Shown: piece after piece, positions 1 to 8,075 of the stretch
Position numbering within the stretch: position 1 is the stretch's first letter
How the letters are laid out: each line of letters starts with the position of its first letter
Source of the DNA: Thermodesulfobacteriota bacterium
GTDB taxonomy: Bacteria > Desulfobacterota > DSM-4660 > Desulfatiglandales > Desulfatiglandaceae
Direction: 5' to 3'
DNA length: 43,781 nucleotides
Assembly (NCBI GenBank): GCA_028278625.1
Contig: JANQDY010000271.1
Span: 1 to 43,781 of the forward strand
Translations under genes and position numbers: made by a program
Notes under the pieces: model-generated
The model's input: only the letters and a program-made list of their open reading frames with translations
Told to the model about the DNA's origin: nothing
The model's database searches: none

Positions 1-2
1 AG

Positions 3-356
3 ACGGCGATCGCAAGGGTCTGGATGAGACCCGGCAACGGTGAGATAACCATCAATAAACGACCATTGGAATTGTATCTGAGGCGAGACGCTGACAAGAA
101 TGCCGTCCTGGAACCTCTCGGTCTGGTGAACCTGGACGAAAAATTCGATTTCTACATCAATGTCAGAGGTGGCGGCATCGCAGGCCAGGCAGGCGCTATT
201 CGACACGGCATCAGCCGTGCACTGGTGGAAGCAGATCCTTCCTTGAGAGACCCGTTGAAAAAAGCCGGATTCCTGACCCGTGATTCCCGAATGAAGGAAC
301 GAAAGAAATACGGACAGCCCGGCGCAAGGGCGCGGTACCAGTACTCCAAGCGCTAA
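3..356 (+). CDS. rpsI: 30S ribosomal protein S9, 5'-truncated by the window edge
   Basis: Small-subunit ribosomal protein S9, whose basic C-terminal tail reaches the tRNA sites of the 30S particle. The frame is open from the first base, and the residues before the first visible Met (TAIARVWM) match the conserved start of S9 (GRRKTAxARV), so the true start lies upstream and about 117 residues are visible. Recognisable blocks are PGNGEITIN, the glycine-rich VRGGGIAGQAGAIRHGI segment, RDSRMKERKKYG and the terminal RYQYSKR; S9 ends in this KR. It normally follows rplM, which would lie outside the window. A strong terminator follows 26 bp after the stop. Identification is secure; only the 5' end is missing. 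Confidence 0.97.
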   Translation, partial: TAIARVWMRPGNGEITINKRPLELYLRRDADKNAVLEPLGLVNLDEKFDFYINVRGGGIAGQAGAIRHGISRALVEADPSLRDPLKKAGFLTRDSRMKERKKYGQPGARARYQYSKR

Positions 357-381
357 TTTCAATCCATATTCAGTCCATCAG

Positions 382-413
382 AAAAGGAATCTGTACAAGA
401 TTCCTTTTTTTTT
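382..413 (+). terminator. Rho-independent terminator after rpsI
   Basis: An 11-bp perfect stem (382-392 pairs with 398-408) closes a 5-nt loop and runs into a T tract ending at 413. It sits between the rpsI stop and the truA start only 7 bp further on, so truA is either read by incomplete termination or from a promoter inside or just before this hairpin. Confidence 0.85.
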
Positions 414-419
414 GAGTAT

Positions 420-1163
420 ATGGCGTTACGGAATATCAGACTTGTGGTCGCCTATGACGGTACCAGGTACCACGGATGGCAGCGTCAGAATGACGATTTG
501 ACCATTCAGGCGGTTATTGAGGATTGCCTTGGGGCCATGACCAAGGCGCCCGTTAAGCTTTTGGCCTCGGGAAGAACGGATGCGGGCGTTCATGCCCTGA
601 GTCAGGTCTGCAATTTCAACACTTCCGCCGGAATTTCCGTGGACGCTTTTAGACGAGGGCTCAACTCTCTTCTGCCTTCGGACATCTTTGTGAAGAGCGC
701 TGTCGAGGTTCCCCTGGCGTTTCATGCCAGATATCTGGCCAGAAGCAAAACCTATGAATACCGAATTCTGAACCGACAACATCCGCATATCTTCCACCGG
801 CACCTGCTGTGGCATGTCAGATTCCCGCTGAAAACGGAAAGAATGTCCCGGTGCCTGAGCGTCCTTCGAGGCACTCACGACTTCTCCGCATTTAAGTCGG
901 CCGGAAGCGCCAACAGAGATCCGGTGCGGACAATTCTGGCATCTTCCCTTCGGAAAGGAGAAGATGAGATTTTGCGGATAACCTTGGAAGCGGACGGTTT
1001 CCTGCGTCACATGGTTCGAAACATCGTGGGAACCCTGGTTGAGGTGGGAGCGGGTCGAACCGGGACAGATAGATTCGAGGAGGTCTTGGCATCCCGGGAC
1101 CGGCGACTGGCCGGCATAAAAGCACCTCCTCAAGGATTGTTCCTGGTGTCGGTGAAGTATTAA
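420..1163 (+). CDS. truA: tRNA pseudouridine(38-40) synthase TruA
   Basis: Cytoplasmic enzyme that isomerises uridines 38-40 of the tRNA anticodon arm to pseudouridine. The 247-aa product has the normal family length. The N-terminal AYDGTRYHGWQRQ block and the catalytic segment ASGRTDAGVHA, with the nucleophilic Asp near residue 54, are intact, as are HDFSAF and the C-terminal GFLRHMVRNIVGTLVEVG block. The ATG at 420 is used because the protein begins directly with the conserved strand (RNIRLVVAYDGT). No good Shine-Dalgarno is visible because the T tract of the preceding terminator occupies that position, so translation may be weak. The stop codon overlaps by 4 bp the end of the convergent small gene on the minus strand. 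Confidence 0.96.
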   Translation: MALRNIRLVVAYDGTRYHGWQRQNDDLTIQAVIEDCLGAMTKAPVKLLASGRTDAGVHALSQVCNFNTSAGISVDAFRRGLNSLLPSDIFVKSAVEVPLAFHARYLARSKTYEYRILNRQHPHIFHRHLLWHVRFPLKTERMSRCLSVLRGTHDFSAFKSAGSANRDPVRTILASSLRKGEDEILRITLEADGFLRHMVRNIVGTLVEVGAGRTGTDRFEEVLASRDRRLAGIKAPPQGLFLVSVKY

Positions 1164-1321
1164 TCTTTAGTGGTCTCTTCATCCTTCATTGAATGGGTGA
1201 CGGTTTCATGGATGTCATTCCAGACTTCTTTGAAAGAGTTCACGCTTAAACGTCCCACTTCAATGAACTTCACAACGATTTCCTTGGTCACCTTGATCGC
1301 CAGTTCATTTTCCTTTTTCAT
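1160..1321 (-). CDS. Small hypothetical protein, 53 aa
   Basis: Function not known. Reading the minus strand from an ATG at 1321 gives 53 residues beginning MKKENELAIKVTKEIVVKF and ending in an acidic tail. The composition is charged and helix-prone with no membrane segment. A GGGG run lies 5-8 nt before the ATG and could serve as ribosome binding site. I have a general recollection that short proteins with a KVTKEIVVKFIEVGR-like core occur in Desulfobacterota genomes, sometimes labelled TraB-like without good reason; I could not check this. It lies downstream of amrS on the same strand, about 185 bp away, and ends tail-to-tail over the truA stop. The codon pattern and start context favour a real gene, but the size keeps confidence moderate. 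Confidence 0.6.
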   Translation of the reverse strand: MKKENELAIKVTKEIVVKFIEVGRLSVNSFKEVWNDIHETVTHSMKDEETTKD

Positions 1322-1505
1322 TATGTTTCCCCGTTTTCACCGTGGTTTTGGGTTTCCGTTTAGATTCACCAAGGAAAAGGTTTTTGGGAACCCCGCTGAA
1401 CAGAAGAAGGCCATCAAGGTGATTCAACGGGGATCCCGGTGAAAAAAGAACCCATAAAGCCCTTCTCCGCACCAGTCGTCTTCTTAACACCACCGGCCGC
1501 AAAAA

Positions 1506-2519
1506 TCAAATGTTCCAATATCCGGGGATTTCTTTTCCGCAACTGGTGCATCGCCCGTCCTCAATCCTGTTTTTGCTGGTGAAGAATCCCGTGCGGTTAA
1601 TCAGCGGTGCTCTGCAGTAATTACAGAAGGTGTTTTCCCCTTCGTCCCCATGAATGTTGCCGGTATAAACATACTGCAGACCTGCTTCATATCCCAGATC
1701 TCTTGCCCGGCGAATGGTGGCCACGGGGGTTGAGGGGATATTCGTAAGGCGGTAGGTGGGGTGAAAACGGCTGATGTGCCATGGAATGCCGGGGTCCAGA
1801 TTGGCCAGGAATCGTGCCAGGTCCCTTAACTCAGTGGGGTCATCATTGAGACCCGGTATGAGCAATGTCGTCACTTCGAGCCATACCCCCATTTCTTTCA
1901 TGACTTCGAGGGTTTTGAGGACGGGGCCAAGTTTCGCCCCGCATTGCTCCCGGTAAAACCGGTTGTTGAAGGCTTTGAGATCGATATTGGCGGCATGGAG
2001 ATCATCCCCTATCTCCCCAAGTGCTTCCTTTGTCATATAACCATTTGAAACAAAAACGTTCTTTAATCCTTCTCGGGTTGCAATGCGAGCCGTGTCAACC
2101 GCTGTCTCCATATAGATCGTCGGTTCCGTGTAGGTGTAGGAAATGGAAGCAGCCCCCTGGCTTTGGGCCGCCTGGACGATGCTTTCGGGGGATGTCTCCG
2201 TACCCACGATTCGGTTCCCATCCAACGGCATCTGACTGATGTCCGCGTTTTGACAGAAAAGACATCGAAAGTTGCAGCCCACCGTGGCAATGGAATAGGA
2301 ACGGCTTCCCGGCAAAAAGTGAAAGAGGGGTTTTTTTTCAATGGGATCACAGTGTCCGGCAATGATCTTTCCATAGACGAGGCTTACGAGGGTTCCCGAA
2401 CGGTTTTCCCTGACGCCGCATGTGCCGTTTTTACCCTCGTCAATAATGCAAAAGTGATTGCAGAGCCTGCAATGCACCCTGTTGTCCGCCAGTTTCTCAT
2501 ACAGGATCGCTTCTTTCAT
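1506..2519 (-). CDS. amrS: AmrS-type radical SAM enzyme (AmmeMemoRadiSam system)
   Basis: Cytoplasmic radical S-adenosylmethionine protein related to pyruvate formate-lyase activating enzyme and known as the radical SAM member of the AmmeMemoRadiSam system; the substrate of the family is not settled. The 337-aa product carries the cluster-binding motif CNFRCLFC (Cys 82, 86, 89), an N-terminal cysteine set near residues 17-34, and a C-terminal zinc-ribbon-like pair (CNYC and CTSC). The ATG at 2519 is preceded by AGGAGG at good spacing. It overlaps by 23 bp the end of the upstream methyltransferase gene, so the two are probably co-transcribed and translationally coupled. The usual partners AmmA/MEMO1-like and AMMECR1-like proteins are not in the window. 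An alternative annotation would be a generic glycyl-radical activating enzyme, but no glycyl radical enzyme lies nearby. Confidence 0.88.
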   Translation of the reverse strand: MKEAILYEKLADNRVHCRLCNHFCIIDEGKNGTCGVRENRSGTLVSLVYGKIIAGHCDPIEKKPLFHFLPGSRSYSIATVGCNFRCLFCQNADISQMPLDGNRIVGTETSPESIVQAAQSQGAASISYTYTEPTIYMETAVDTARIATREGLKNVFVSNGYMTKEALGEIGDDLHAANIDLKAFNNRFYREQCGAKLGPVLKTLEVMKEMGVWLEVTTLLIPGLNDDPTELRDLARFLANLDPGIPWHISRFHPTYRLTNIPSTPVATIRRARDLGYEAGLQYVYTGNIHGDEGENTFCNYCRAPLINRTGFFTSKNRIEDGRCTSCGKEIPGYWNI

Positions 2520-3330
2520 GGGGGCCTCCTGGAATTGAGGGTCTGCGATGAAATCTTGATGCGTCAGGTTTTTCGAGTGTCTTTAGACTCATGAGTGAAT
2601 GCCCCGCCGTTTTGAACTTAACCTTCAGGGGAAGATTGCTGGTTTCATAGTGGTAGACCAGCGTCGCCGACAGGCCCAGAAAGAATCCGAATGGGGAGTG
2701 TTTGTATTTGGTGGTGTCACTCTCTAAATGAAGGCTTTCTTCAAGAAAGTACGGGATGATTCGAATGCACTGCCAGGAAATGGGAACCGGTCCGTAGGCC
2801 AGCTTAAGAAGGGATTTCAGTTGCCACAGATTGTAGAGCCGCGCTTGTGCGAAAAGGGGATCTCCGAAATATCCGTGAAGGGTCTTTAAAAATCCATTCC
2901 AGGAGAAACTGTTCAATACCCCCACAAAGATCTTGTTCTTGGCAACGCGACCGGCTTCCCGCAGGGCGGAAAGGGGGTTATCAATGAATTCCAGCGTATG
3001 GATCAGAACTGCCAGATCAAATTCATTGTCATCAAAAGGGAGGTCTTCCGCCATGGCCACCTTAAATGCCGATTTGTGGCCGAGCCGTTCCTTTGCTTTT
3101 GAAATCATTTCCGGGGAAGCGTCGACGCCGCTCACATCGAGACCCATTTTGCTGAACATGATCAGGTGGGTGCCGGTCCCGCAGCCGATATCCAGGACCC
3201 TCTCGCCCGGTTGCGGATCCAAGAGCGACACCAAAAGCGGTTCCATGGCATTCTCAATGGTTCTGTTCTGATGGCTTCGCCGCCAGGAATCGTAATAATC
3301 GAGGGTGGTTTGATCGAAGATAAGTCCCAT
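2497..3330 (-). CDS. Class I SAM-dependent methyltransferase
   Basis: Soluble methyltransferase of unknown substrate, about 277 aa. Motif I (VLDIGCGTGTHL) binds SAM, followed by the acidic post-I segment (SGVDASPEM) and a motif II/III region (FDLAVLIHTLEF), the arrangement of UbiE/BioC-like methyltransferases. The C-terminal third has no recognisable feature and may define the substrate. The start is placed at the ATG at 3330, with an A-rich AAAAAGG just upstream; an open frame extends to 3426, but that would run into the leader of the divergent FAD oxidase gene. The gene heads a minus-strand unit with amrS (23-bp overlap) and shares a divergent intergenic space of about 110 bp with the oxidase. 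The context suggests a shared modification pathway with the radical SAM enzyme, which is inference. Confidence 0.85.
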   Translation of the reverse strand: MGLIFDQTTLDYYDSWRRSHQNRTIENAMEPLLVSLLDPQPGERVLDIGCGTGTHLIMFSKMGLDVSGVDASPEMISKAKERLGHKSAFKVAMAEDLPFDDNEFDLAVLIHTLEFIDNPLSALREAGRVAKNKIFVGVLNSFSWNGFLKTLHGYFGDPLFAQARLYNLWQLKSLLKLAYGPVPISWQCIRIIPYFLEESLHLESDTTKYKHSPFGFFLGLSATLVYHYETSNLPLKVKFKTAGHSLMSLKTLEKPDASRFHRRPSIPGGPHERSDPV

Positions 3331-3441
3331 GAACCTTTTTACCCAATTAAGCTCCCAATATTGACCTTTAAGCTGGCAAGGACAAGCTTGTTTTGGTACG
3401 TTATGAAAATCCCAGTTGTGATTCAAGGAGAAAAATGGTCC

Positions 3442-4815
3442 ATGCGGAAAATGATCAACGATCCTGAGATACTTGCCGCCTATAATGAAGATGCCCTGGG
3501 CATCAAGGGAAATATGAACGGCCTCTTCCGCCCTGATACGGAAGGGGAAGTGGTTGACATTGTGCGCTCATCCGTGGGCGAGAAAAGGTTTCTGACACCC
3601 CAGGGGCTTCGGTCTTCTCTGACGGGAGCCGCCATTTGCCACAAGGGTTCCGCTCTTTCCCTGGAGCGGATGAACCGCCTGATCGACATCGATGTGGGAA
3701 GCAAAATCGCCATTGCCGAGCCGGGGATTGTTCTGTCCGATTTTAAGGCTTCCGTGGAAGCGGCGGGGCTCATGTACCCGCCGGATCCCACAAGCGCCGG
3801 TGAGTGTACGCTGGGGGGCAGCGTGGCCACCAACGCATCCGGTTCCCGCTCGCTCAAGTACGGTACCACCGCGGACTGGGTTCGAGGGCTGCGGATTGTG
3901 GACGGCAAGGGGAACCTGCTTGACCTAAGAGACAGCCTCACGGAAAAAGTGTGCGCCGGCTACGGGGCTTTCTACCGGCCCGGGCAACTCTTTCTGGGAT
4001 CAGAAGGAACACTGGGAGTGGTGACCCGGATTGAAGTTAAGTTGACGGATCGGCCCAAAGACTTCTTTTTGATCATGGTCTTTTTTAGAGATCTTATAGG
4101 TGCCATTGATTTTATCGTGGAAACCCGCGAAGCCGCCGACCTCAAACCCGCGAGCATGGAATTTCTGGACGACATGTGCCTTGAAATCATAAGACCGAAT
4201 GCCAAAGGGATCGCCATACCATCCGATGCCCGGGCCATGATCTACTTGGAACAGGAATACACCGATGATTCCGAGAAGGACCTTCTCCTGAATTTGTGGT
4301 TTCAGATGATCGAAAAGCACACGGCCCTTGCTGACGACACCCAGATCGCCGACAGCCCCAAGGAGAAGAAGCACCTTTACGATCTACGGCATCACGTCCC
4401 TTCAAGAACCAATGAGGAGAGTGTCAAAGCGGTTCGGACCGGCGGCTGCAAGATTTCCACTGACTGGGCCGTCCCCCATGGCCAATTGCACCCCTTGTTT
4501 GAATATTTTGAAGAAATCAGAAACCTCCTTGGAGACATGATGGTGGTGCGGTTCGGGCACCTGGGGAGCGGACATCCCCATTTCAATTTCATCGCCAGAA
4601 ACGAAAAGGAGATGGAAATTGCCGCTTACGTGGATGATCTCATGGCCAGAAAAGCGGTTTTACTTGGGGGGTGTGTCTCGGGCGAACACGGCATCGGAAA
4701 ATTGAAGCGTCGCCAGTTGGCCCTGCAATACCCGGCACCGATCATCAATGCCATGAAAGCCATCAAAAAAGAGATGGATCCGGCGGGAATCATGGCGCCG
4801 GGCAATATCTTCTAA
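3442..4815 (+). CDS. FAD-binding oxidase, GlcD / D-lactate dehydrogenase type
   Basis: Flavoprotein of the vanillyl-alcohol-oxidase/PCMH family that oxidises 2-hydroxy acids such as D-lactate or glycolate; 457 aa, normal for the GlcD group. The FAD-binding PCMH domain occupies about residues 30-220 and shows the pyrophosphate-binding stretch and the GGSVATNASGSRSLKYGTT segment. The C-terminal FAD-oxidase domain follows, with RFGHLGSGHPHFN and the diagnostic GEHGIGKLKRR near the end. The ATG at 3442 is chosen because AAGGAG lies 11 nt upstream and the longer frame back to 3166 overlaps the divergent methyltransferase. A second ATG at 3451 is possible. No GlcE/GlcF-like iron-sulfur partner with CCG domains is present, so the electron acceptor is unclear; the 4Fe-4S protein downstream is a candidate by position only. 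Confidence 0.9.
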   Translation: MRKMINDPEILAAYNEDALGIKGNMNGLFRPDTEGEVVDIVRSSVGEKRFLTPQGLRSSLTGAAICHKGSALSLERMNRLIDIDVGSKIAIAEPGIVLSDFKASVEAAGLMYPPDPTSAGECTLGGSVATNASGSRSLKYGTTADWVRGLRIVDGKGNLLDLRDSLTEKVCAGYGAFYRPGQLFLGSEGTLGVVTRIEVKLTDRPKDFFLIMVFFRDLIGAIDFIVETREAADLKPASMEFLDDMCLEIIRPNAKGIAIPSDARAMIYLEQEYTDDSEKDLLLNLWFQMIEKHTALADDTQIADSPKEKKHLYDLRHHVPSRTNEESVKAVRTGGCKISTDWAVPHGQLHPLFEYFEEIRNLLGDMMVVRFGHLGSGHPHFNFIARNEKEMEIAAYVDDLMARKAVLLGGCVSGEHGIGKLKRRQLALQYPAPIINAMKAIKKEMDPAGIMAPGNIF

Positions 4816-5066
4816 CGGGGCATGCCCCTGAGCTCTTTCCAAAAGAGCCGGTTTCAAAACGCTCCCTTTTTGCCCAGCCCCGCATACCGCAAAAATTAGA
4901 AGAAGATCTGCGTCAGCGGCATTTCTCCATGGTATGCTATCTTTTTCAGTCACAACAATCAAAAGGAACCGTCAGAATTCATATGGCTGGTGAGATGAAA
5001 ATGCGGAATTCTAGATGGGCATGGGCCGCGCTTGTGGCACCAAACCTGTTTGAGATGGAGGATCTT

Positions 5067-6140
5067 ATGGGAAATCAGATCTATCAAAAATTACGGCGGC
5101 AACTGGACCGGTACGCGGTGGGGTTTCCGGTGTCCCCTTCCGGAAGTGAATTGGAAATTCTAAAAAGACTGTTCACGCCCCGTGAGGCGGAACTGTTCCA
5201 GTTTCTGAACCTGAAGCCCGAAATGGCCGATGCCGTGGCAGCGCGAATGGGACGAGATTCAGGGCGTGTGACGCGTCTTCTGGAACGGATGTTTGAAAAG
5301 GGCCTCGTTTTCCGTCGTGAAAAAAACGGGTCCGTTAAATTCGGGGCCCTCCCTTTTATTCCGGGGATCTTCGAACAACAGTCTGAAACCATGGACAGAA
5401 CACTGGCCGCTCTCTACGAGACCTACGTGAAGGAGGTCTTCCACAAAAACCTGGCTGAGACGGAACCCCTCATACACCGGCCCATACCGGTCAACAGGAG
5501 CATTGATGTATCATACCCCATGGCCGTTTATGACAATTCACGGGCGATCGTCAGAAACCAGGCGCTGATCGCCGTGGCGAAGTGCATTTGCAGGGTGCAG
5601 AAGGGCGCCATTGATGAGGGTTGCCAAATGCCCCTTGAAACCTGCTTCATGTTTGGCAGCCAGGCCAGGTACTACATGGATCGGGGAACAGGGAGACAGG
5701 TTACCACTGATGAGGCCCTTGAAATTCTTGACCGGTGCGAAGCTGCCGGGCTTGTGACCATGCCCTTTAACACCCGGACCCCGGCCAATATCTGCAACTG
5801 CTGTTCCGATTGCTGCGTTGTCCTGGGGAAACTGAAAAAACACCCGCGCCCGGTGGAGATCATGAGGCCCCATTTCCAGGCTCTGGTACACAAGGACCGG
5901 TGCGAGGCCTGCGAAACCTGTCTGGGGCGTTGCCCCATGGAGGCCGTTGCCATGGGTGCCGGTGACAAGGCGGAAATCAAACCGGATCAATGCATCGGCT
6001 GCGGCCTGTGCGTAAATGCGTGTCCGGAAGAAGCGATTCATCTGGAACCAAGATCCGATAATGAGCGGGTTGTGCCGCCTGAAACCGCTGCTCACATCTT
6101 TATGGAAATCGCCAAAAAAAGGGAATTGGCCTTGGGATAA
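5067..6140 (+). CDS. 4Fe-4S ferredoxin-type protein with N-terminal winged-helix-like region
   Basis: Predicted cytoplasmic iron-sulfur protein of about 357 aa, function unknown. Residues about 30-100 look like a helical winged-helix/MarR-like region. A central cysteine group follows (CICRVQKG..GC..PLETC, then CNCCSDCC), a pattern outside the ferredoxin motifs that could hold an extra cluster or metal. The C-terminus is a standard 2[4Fe-4S] ferredoxin domain (CEACETCLGRCP and CIGCGLCVNACP). The ATG at 5067 is chosen because GGAGG ends 5 nt upstream; the frame stays open back into the oxidase gene, but that part has no family features. It follows the FAD oxidase on the same strand after 251 bp, so it may pass electrons from it, although the gap argues against tight coupling. 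Confidence 0.85.
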   Translation: MGNQIYQKLRRQLDRYAVGFPVSPSGSELEILKRLFTPREAELFQFLNLKPEMADAVAARMGRDSGRVTRLLERMFEKGLVFRREKNGSVKFGALPFIPGIFEQQSETMDRTLAALYETYVKEVFHKNLAETEPLIHRPIPVNRSIDVSYPMAVYDNSRAIVRNQALIAVAKCICRVQKGAIDEGCQMPLETCFMFGSQARYYMDRGTGRQVTTDEALEILDRCEAAGLVTMPFNTRTPANICNCCSDCCVVLGKLKKHPRPVEIMRPHFQALVHKDRCEACETCLGRCPMEAVAMGAGDKAEIKPDQCIGCGLCVNACPEEAIHLEPRSDNERVVPPETAAHIFMEIAKKRELALG

Positions 6141-6308
6141 CACCCATAACACACGCTCTTAAGAACCGGAAGGATCGGTATCCCATTAAACAAAAAGGCT
6201 TGGGTGCACACTTTGGATCTTCAGGGAAATCTTCATTTGTTGTCTTCAAAAGGTGAACGTGATAATAGATGTATGATTGTGCAGAGCCGCTTTGGAGGGA
6301 GAACCGTT

Positions 6309-8075
6309 TTGAACAAACTTCCAGCTGTTTCCGATGATCCGACCATGAAAGAAAAGATGGATGAGGCCTTTGGCGCGGGCGTAGATCGCGTTTCCGCCTG
6401 GGCGGATCTTCTGGACAGCATCAACGTCTTTCCGGTGGCCGACGGGGATACCGGCAGAAACCTGGTGATCAGCCTGCAACCCCTAAAGCGGTCATCCGAG
6501 AGCCGTGAGGGGCTCATTGAAGCGCTGCTCATGAGCGCAAGAGGGAATTCGGGAAATATTGCCGCCCAGTTTTTCAGATCATTTGTTTTAATGGAAAGCC
6601 TGCGGGACTTGCGGGAGATCGTGAAAGAAGGGCGTGACCTGGCCTGGAAAGCGGTTCCCGTGCCCAAATCAGGGACCATGTTGTCTTTCTTTGATGCAAT
6701 GGCCGATGCCTTTGAACGCTTTGATGTGGTGAGCGGTGCGGACCAGTTGGATACGGTGCTGGACATCCTGGAGCGGGCGGTTTTGAACACATCCGGGCAA
6801 TTAAAGGAACTTGCCAGCGCAGGCGTTGTGGATGCCGGGGCTCTGGGCATGTTCATTTTCTTTGACGGTTTTCTCAATGTGCTCTTTGACCGTAAGGAGA
6901 GATTCCGTTCCATTACTGAAGTGTTTGAAAACCTCCTCCATGTAGATAGCGCCTGGCAGTGCGTGGAAGATCAGGGATATTGTATTGATGCGGTTTTGAA
7001 GCTGGATCCTGCCCGCGGGGAAGCCTCCCTTTCCGCCATATGGGATGCGGGAGAAGAAGTCGTGACCATGGCTCACGGGGAGTTTGTAAAAGTGCACCTC
7101 CACGCGGTTGACGAAGGGGAAGCCAAACGGCGGCTGGCTGGGGCTGGCAGCCTGATGAAATGGAAATCGGATGATCTGAAGTCCCAGACTTCGGAATATC
7201 TCGAGGTGCCAAGAACCCAGGCCCTTCATATCATGAGTGATGCGGCCGGTTCCATTACCCGAAGCGATGCAAAACGCCTGGGAATGACGCTCCTTGAAAG
7301 TTACATCAACCTCGGCACCGAGAGCTATCCCGAAACCCACATGGATCCGGAATTGCTCTATGGGGAAATGCGTAAGGGGACCTCCGCATCCACGGCCCAG
7401 GCGTCTGTGTTTGAACGCCAACAGCGATATCAGCAGGCGGTCAGCCTTCACAAGCGCGTTCTCTATTTGTGCGTCGGCTCCGTCTATACGGGAAATTATC
7501 AAACCGTCATGGAATGGAAAACCGCAAATGATCCCAACGCCGGTCTCAAAGTTCTGGATACCGGTGCCGCCAGCGGCAAATTGGGGCTCCTGGCCATTGC
7601 CGTTGCCAGGCATTCCCTGAAAGCCAAGGAGCCGGATTCGGTGGTGCAATATGCCGAGAAAGCGTTAGGGCTCGTCAATGAATTGATTTTTATTGAAAAG
7701 CTTCATTATCTTGCCAGAGGCGGCCGGATGTCTAAAACCGGCGCATTTTTCGGAAATATGCTGAATGTTAAGCCGGTGGTCAGCCCGGCTCCGGACGGGG
7801 CAAAAAAGGTTGGCGTGGTACGAAACAGGAACCAGCAGATCGAATTTGCCCTTCTAAAGCTGAAAGGATCTCTAAAGGATGCGCGGAACCCGTTAATCAT
7901 GCTTCAGTATACGGATAATCGAGGGCTGGTGGAAGGGGAAGTGAAAGAAGCTCTTTTGAAAGCTTTCCCCCTGGCTGAAATCCTCATCCGGCCTCTCAGT
8001 CTCACCACCGGCACCCACTGCGGCCCGGGTGCATGGGCGTTGGCCTGGCTGCCCGACGGTCTTGCGTCTTCCTAA
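6309..8075 (+). CDS. DAK2-FakA-middle-DegV fusion protein (fatty-acid-kinase-like)
   Basis: A natural fusion of the two halves of the fatty acid kinase known from Firmicutes, where FakA (ATP-binding DAK2 domain) phosphorylates a fatty acid held by FakB (DegV fold). The N-terminal DAK2/DhaL domain shows the Mg-ATP motifs NVFPVADGDTGRN and SARGNSGN. The central part (FVKVHLHAVDEGEA) matches the FakA middle domain. From about residue 300 the DegV domain begins with SDAAGSI, then TSASTAQAS, ARGGRMSKTGAFFG and the terminal TGTHCGPGAWALAW. The TTG at 6309 has GGAGGGA 8 nt upstream; an ATG at 6273 and a GTG at 6204 are in frame alternatives with poorer leaders. The end overlaps by 4 bp the convergent gene. 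Family assignment is firm; the substrate is inferred. Confidence 0.88.
   Translation: MNKLPAVSDDPTMKEKMDEAFGAGVDRVSAWADLLDSINVFPVADGDTGRNLVISLQPLKRSSESREGLIEALLMSARGNSGNIAAQFFRSFVLMESLRDLREIVKEGRDLAWKAVPVPKSGTMLSFFDAMADAFERFDVVSGADQLDTVLDILERAVLNTSGQLKELASAGVVDAGALGMFIFFDGFLNVLFDRKERFRSITEVFENLLHVDSAWQCVEDQGYCIDAVLKLDPARGEASLSAIWDAGEEVVTMAHGEFVKVHLHAVDEGEAKRRLAGAGSLMKWKSDDLKSQTSEYLEVPRTQALHIMSDAAGSITRSDAKRLGMTLLESYINLGTESYPETHMDPELLYGEMRKGTSASTAQASVFERQQRYQQAVSLHKRVLYLCVGSVYTGNYQTVMEWKTANDPNAGLKVLDTGAASGKLGLLAIAVARHSLKAKEPDSVVQYAEKALGLVNELIFIEKLHYLARGGRMSKTGAFFGNMLNVKPVVSPAPDGAKKVGVVRNRNQQIEFALLKLKGSLKDARNPLIMLQYTDNRGLVEGEVKEALLKAFPLAEILIRPLSLTTGTHCGPGAWALAWLPDGLASS

Noticed and set aside
426..1133. 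Long open frame on the minus strand within truA
   Set aside because: Shadow of truA; no family motifs and no start context.
1305..1502. 65-residue minus-strand frame between amrS and the 53-aa ORF
   Set aside because: Arg/Leu-rich sequence without motifs, overlapping the better 53-aa frame; no ribosome site.
4817..4849. GGGGCATGCCCC palindrome and a small hairpin after the FAD oxidase
   Set aside because: No T tract and too short to assign as terminator or operator.
5881..6060. Ferredoxin-type protein considered as the missing RnfB
   Set aside because: It lacks the RnfB N-terminal membrane anchor and Fe-S domain, carries a winged-helix-like region and lies 15 kb from the operon.
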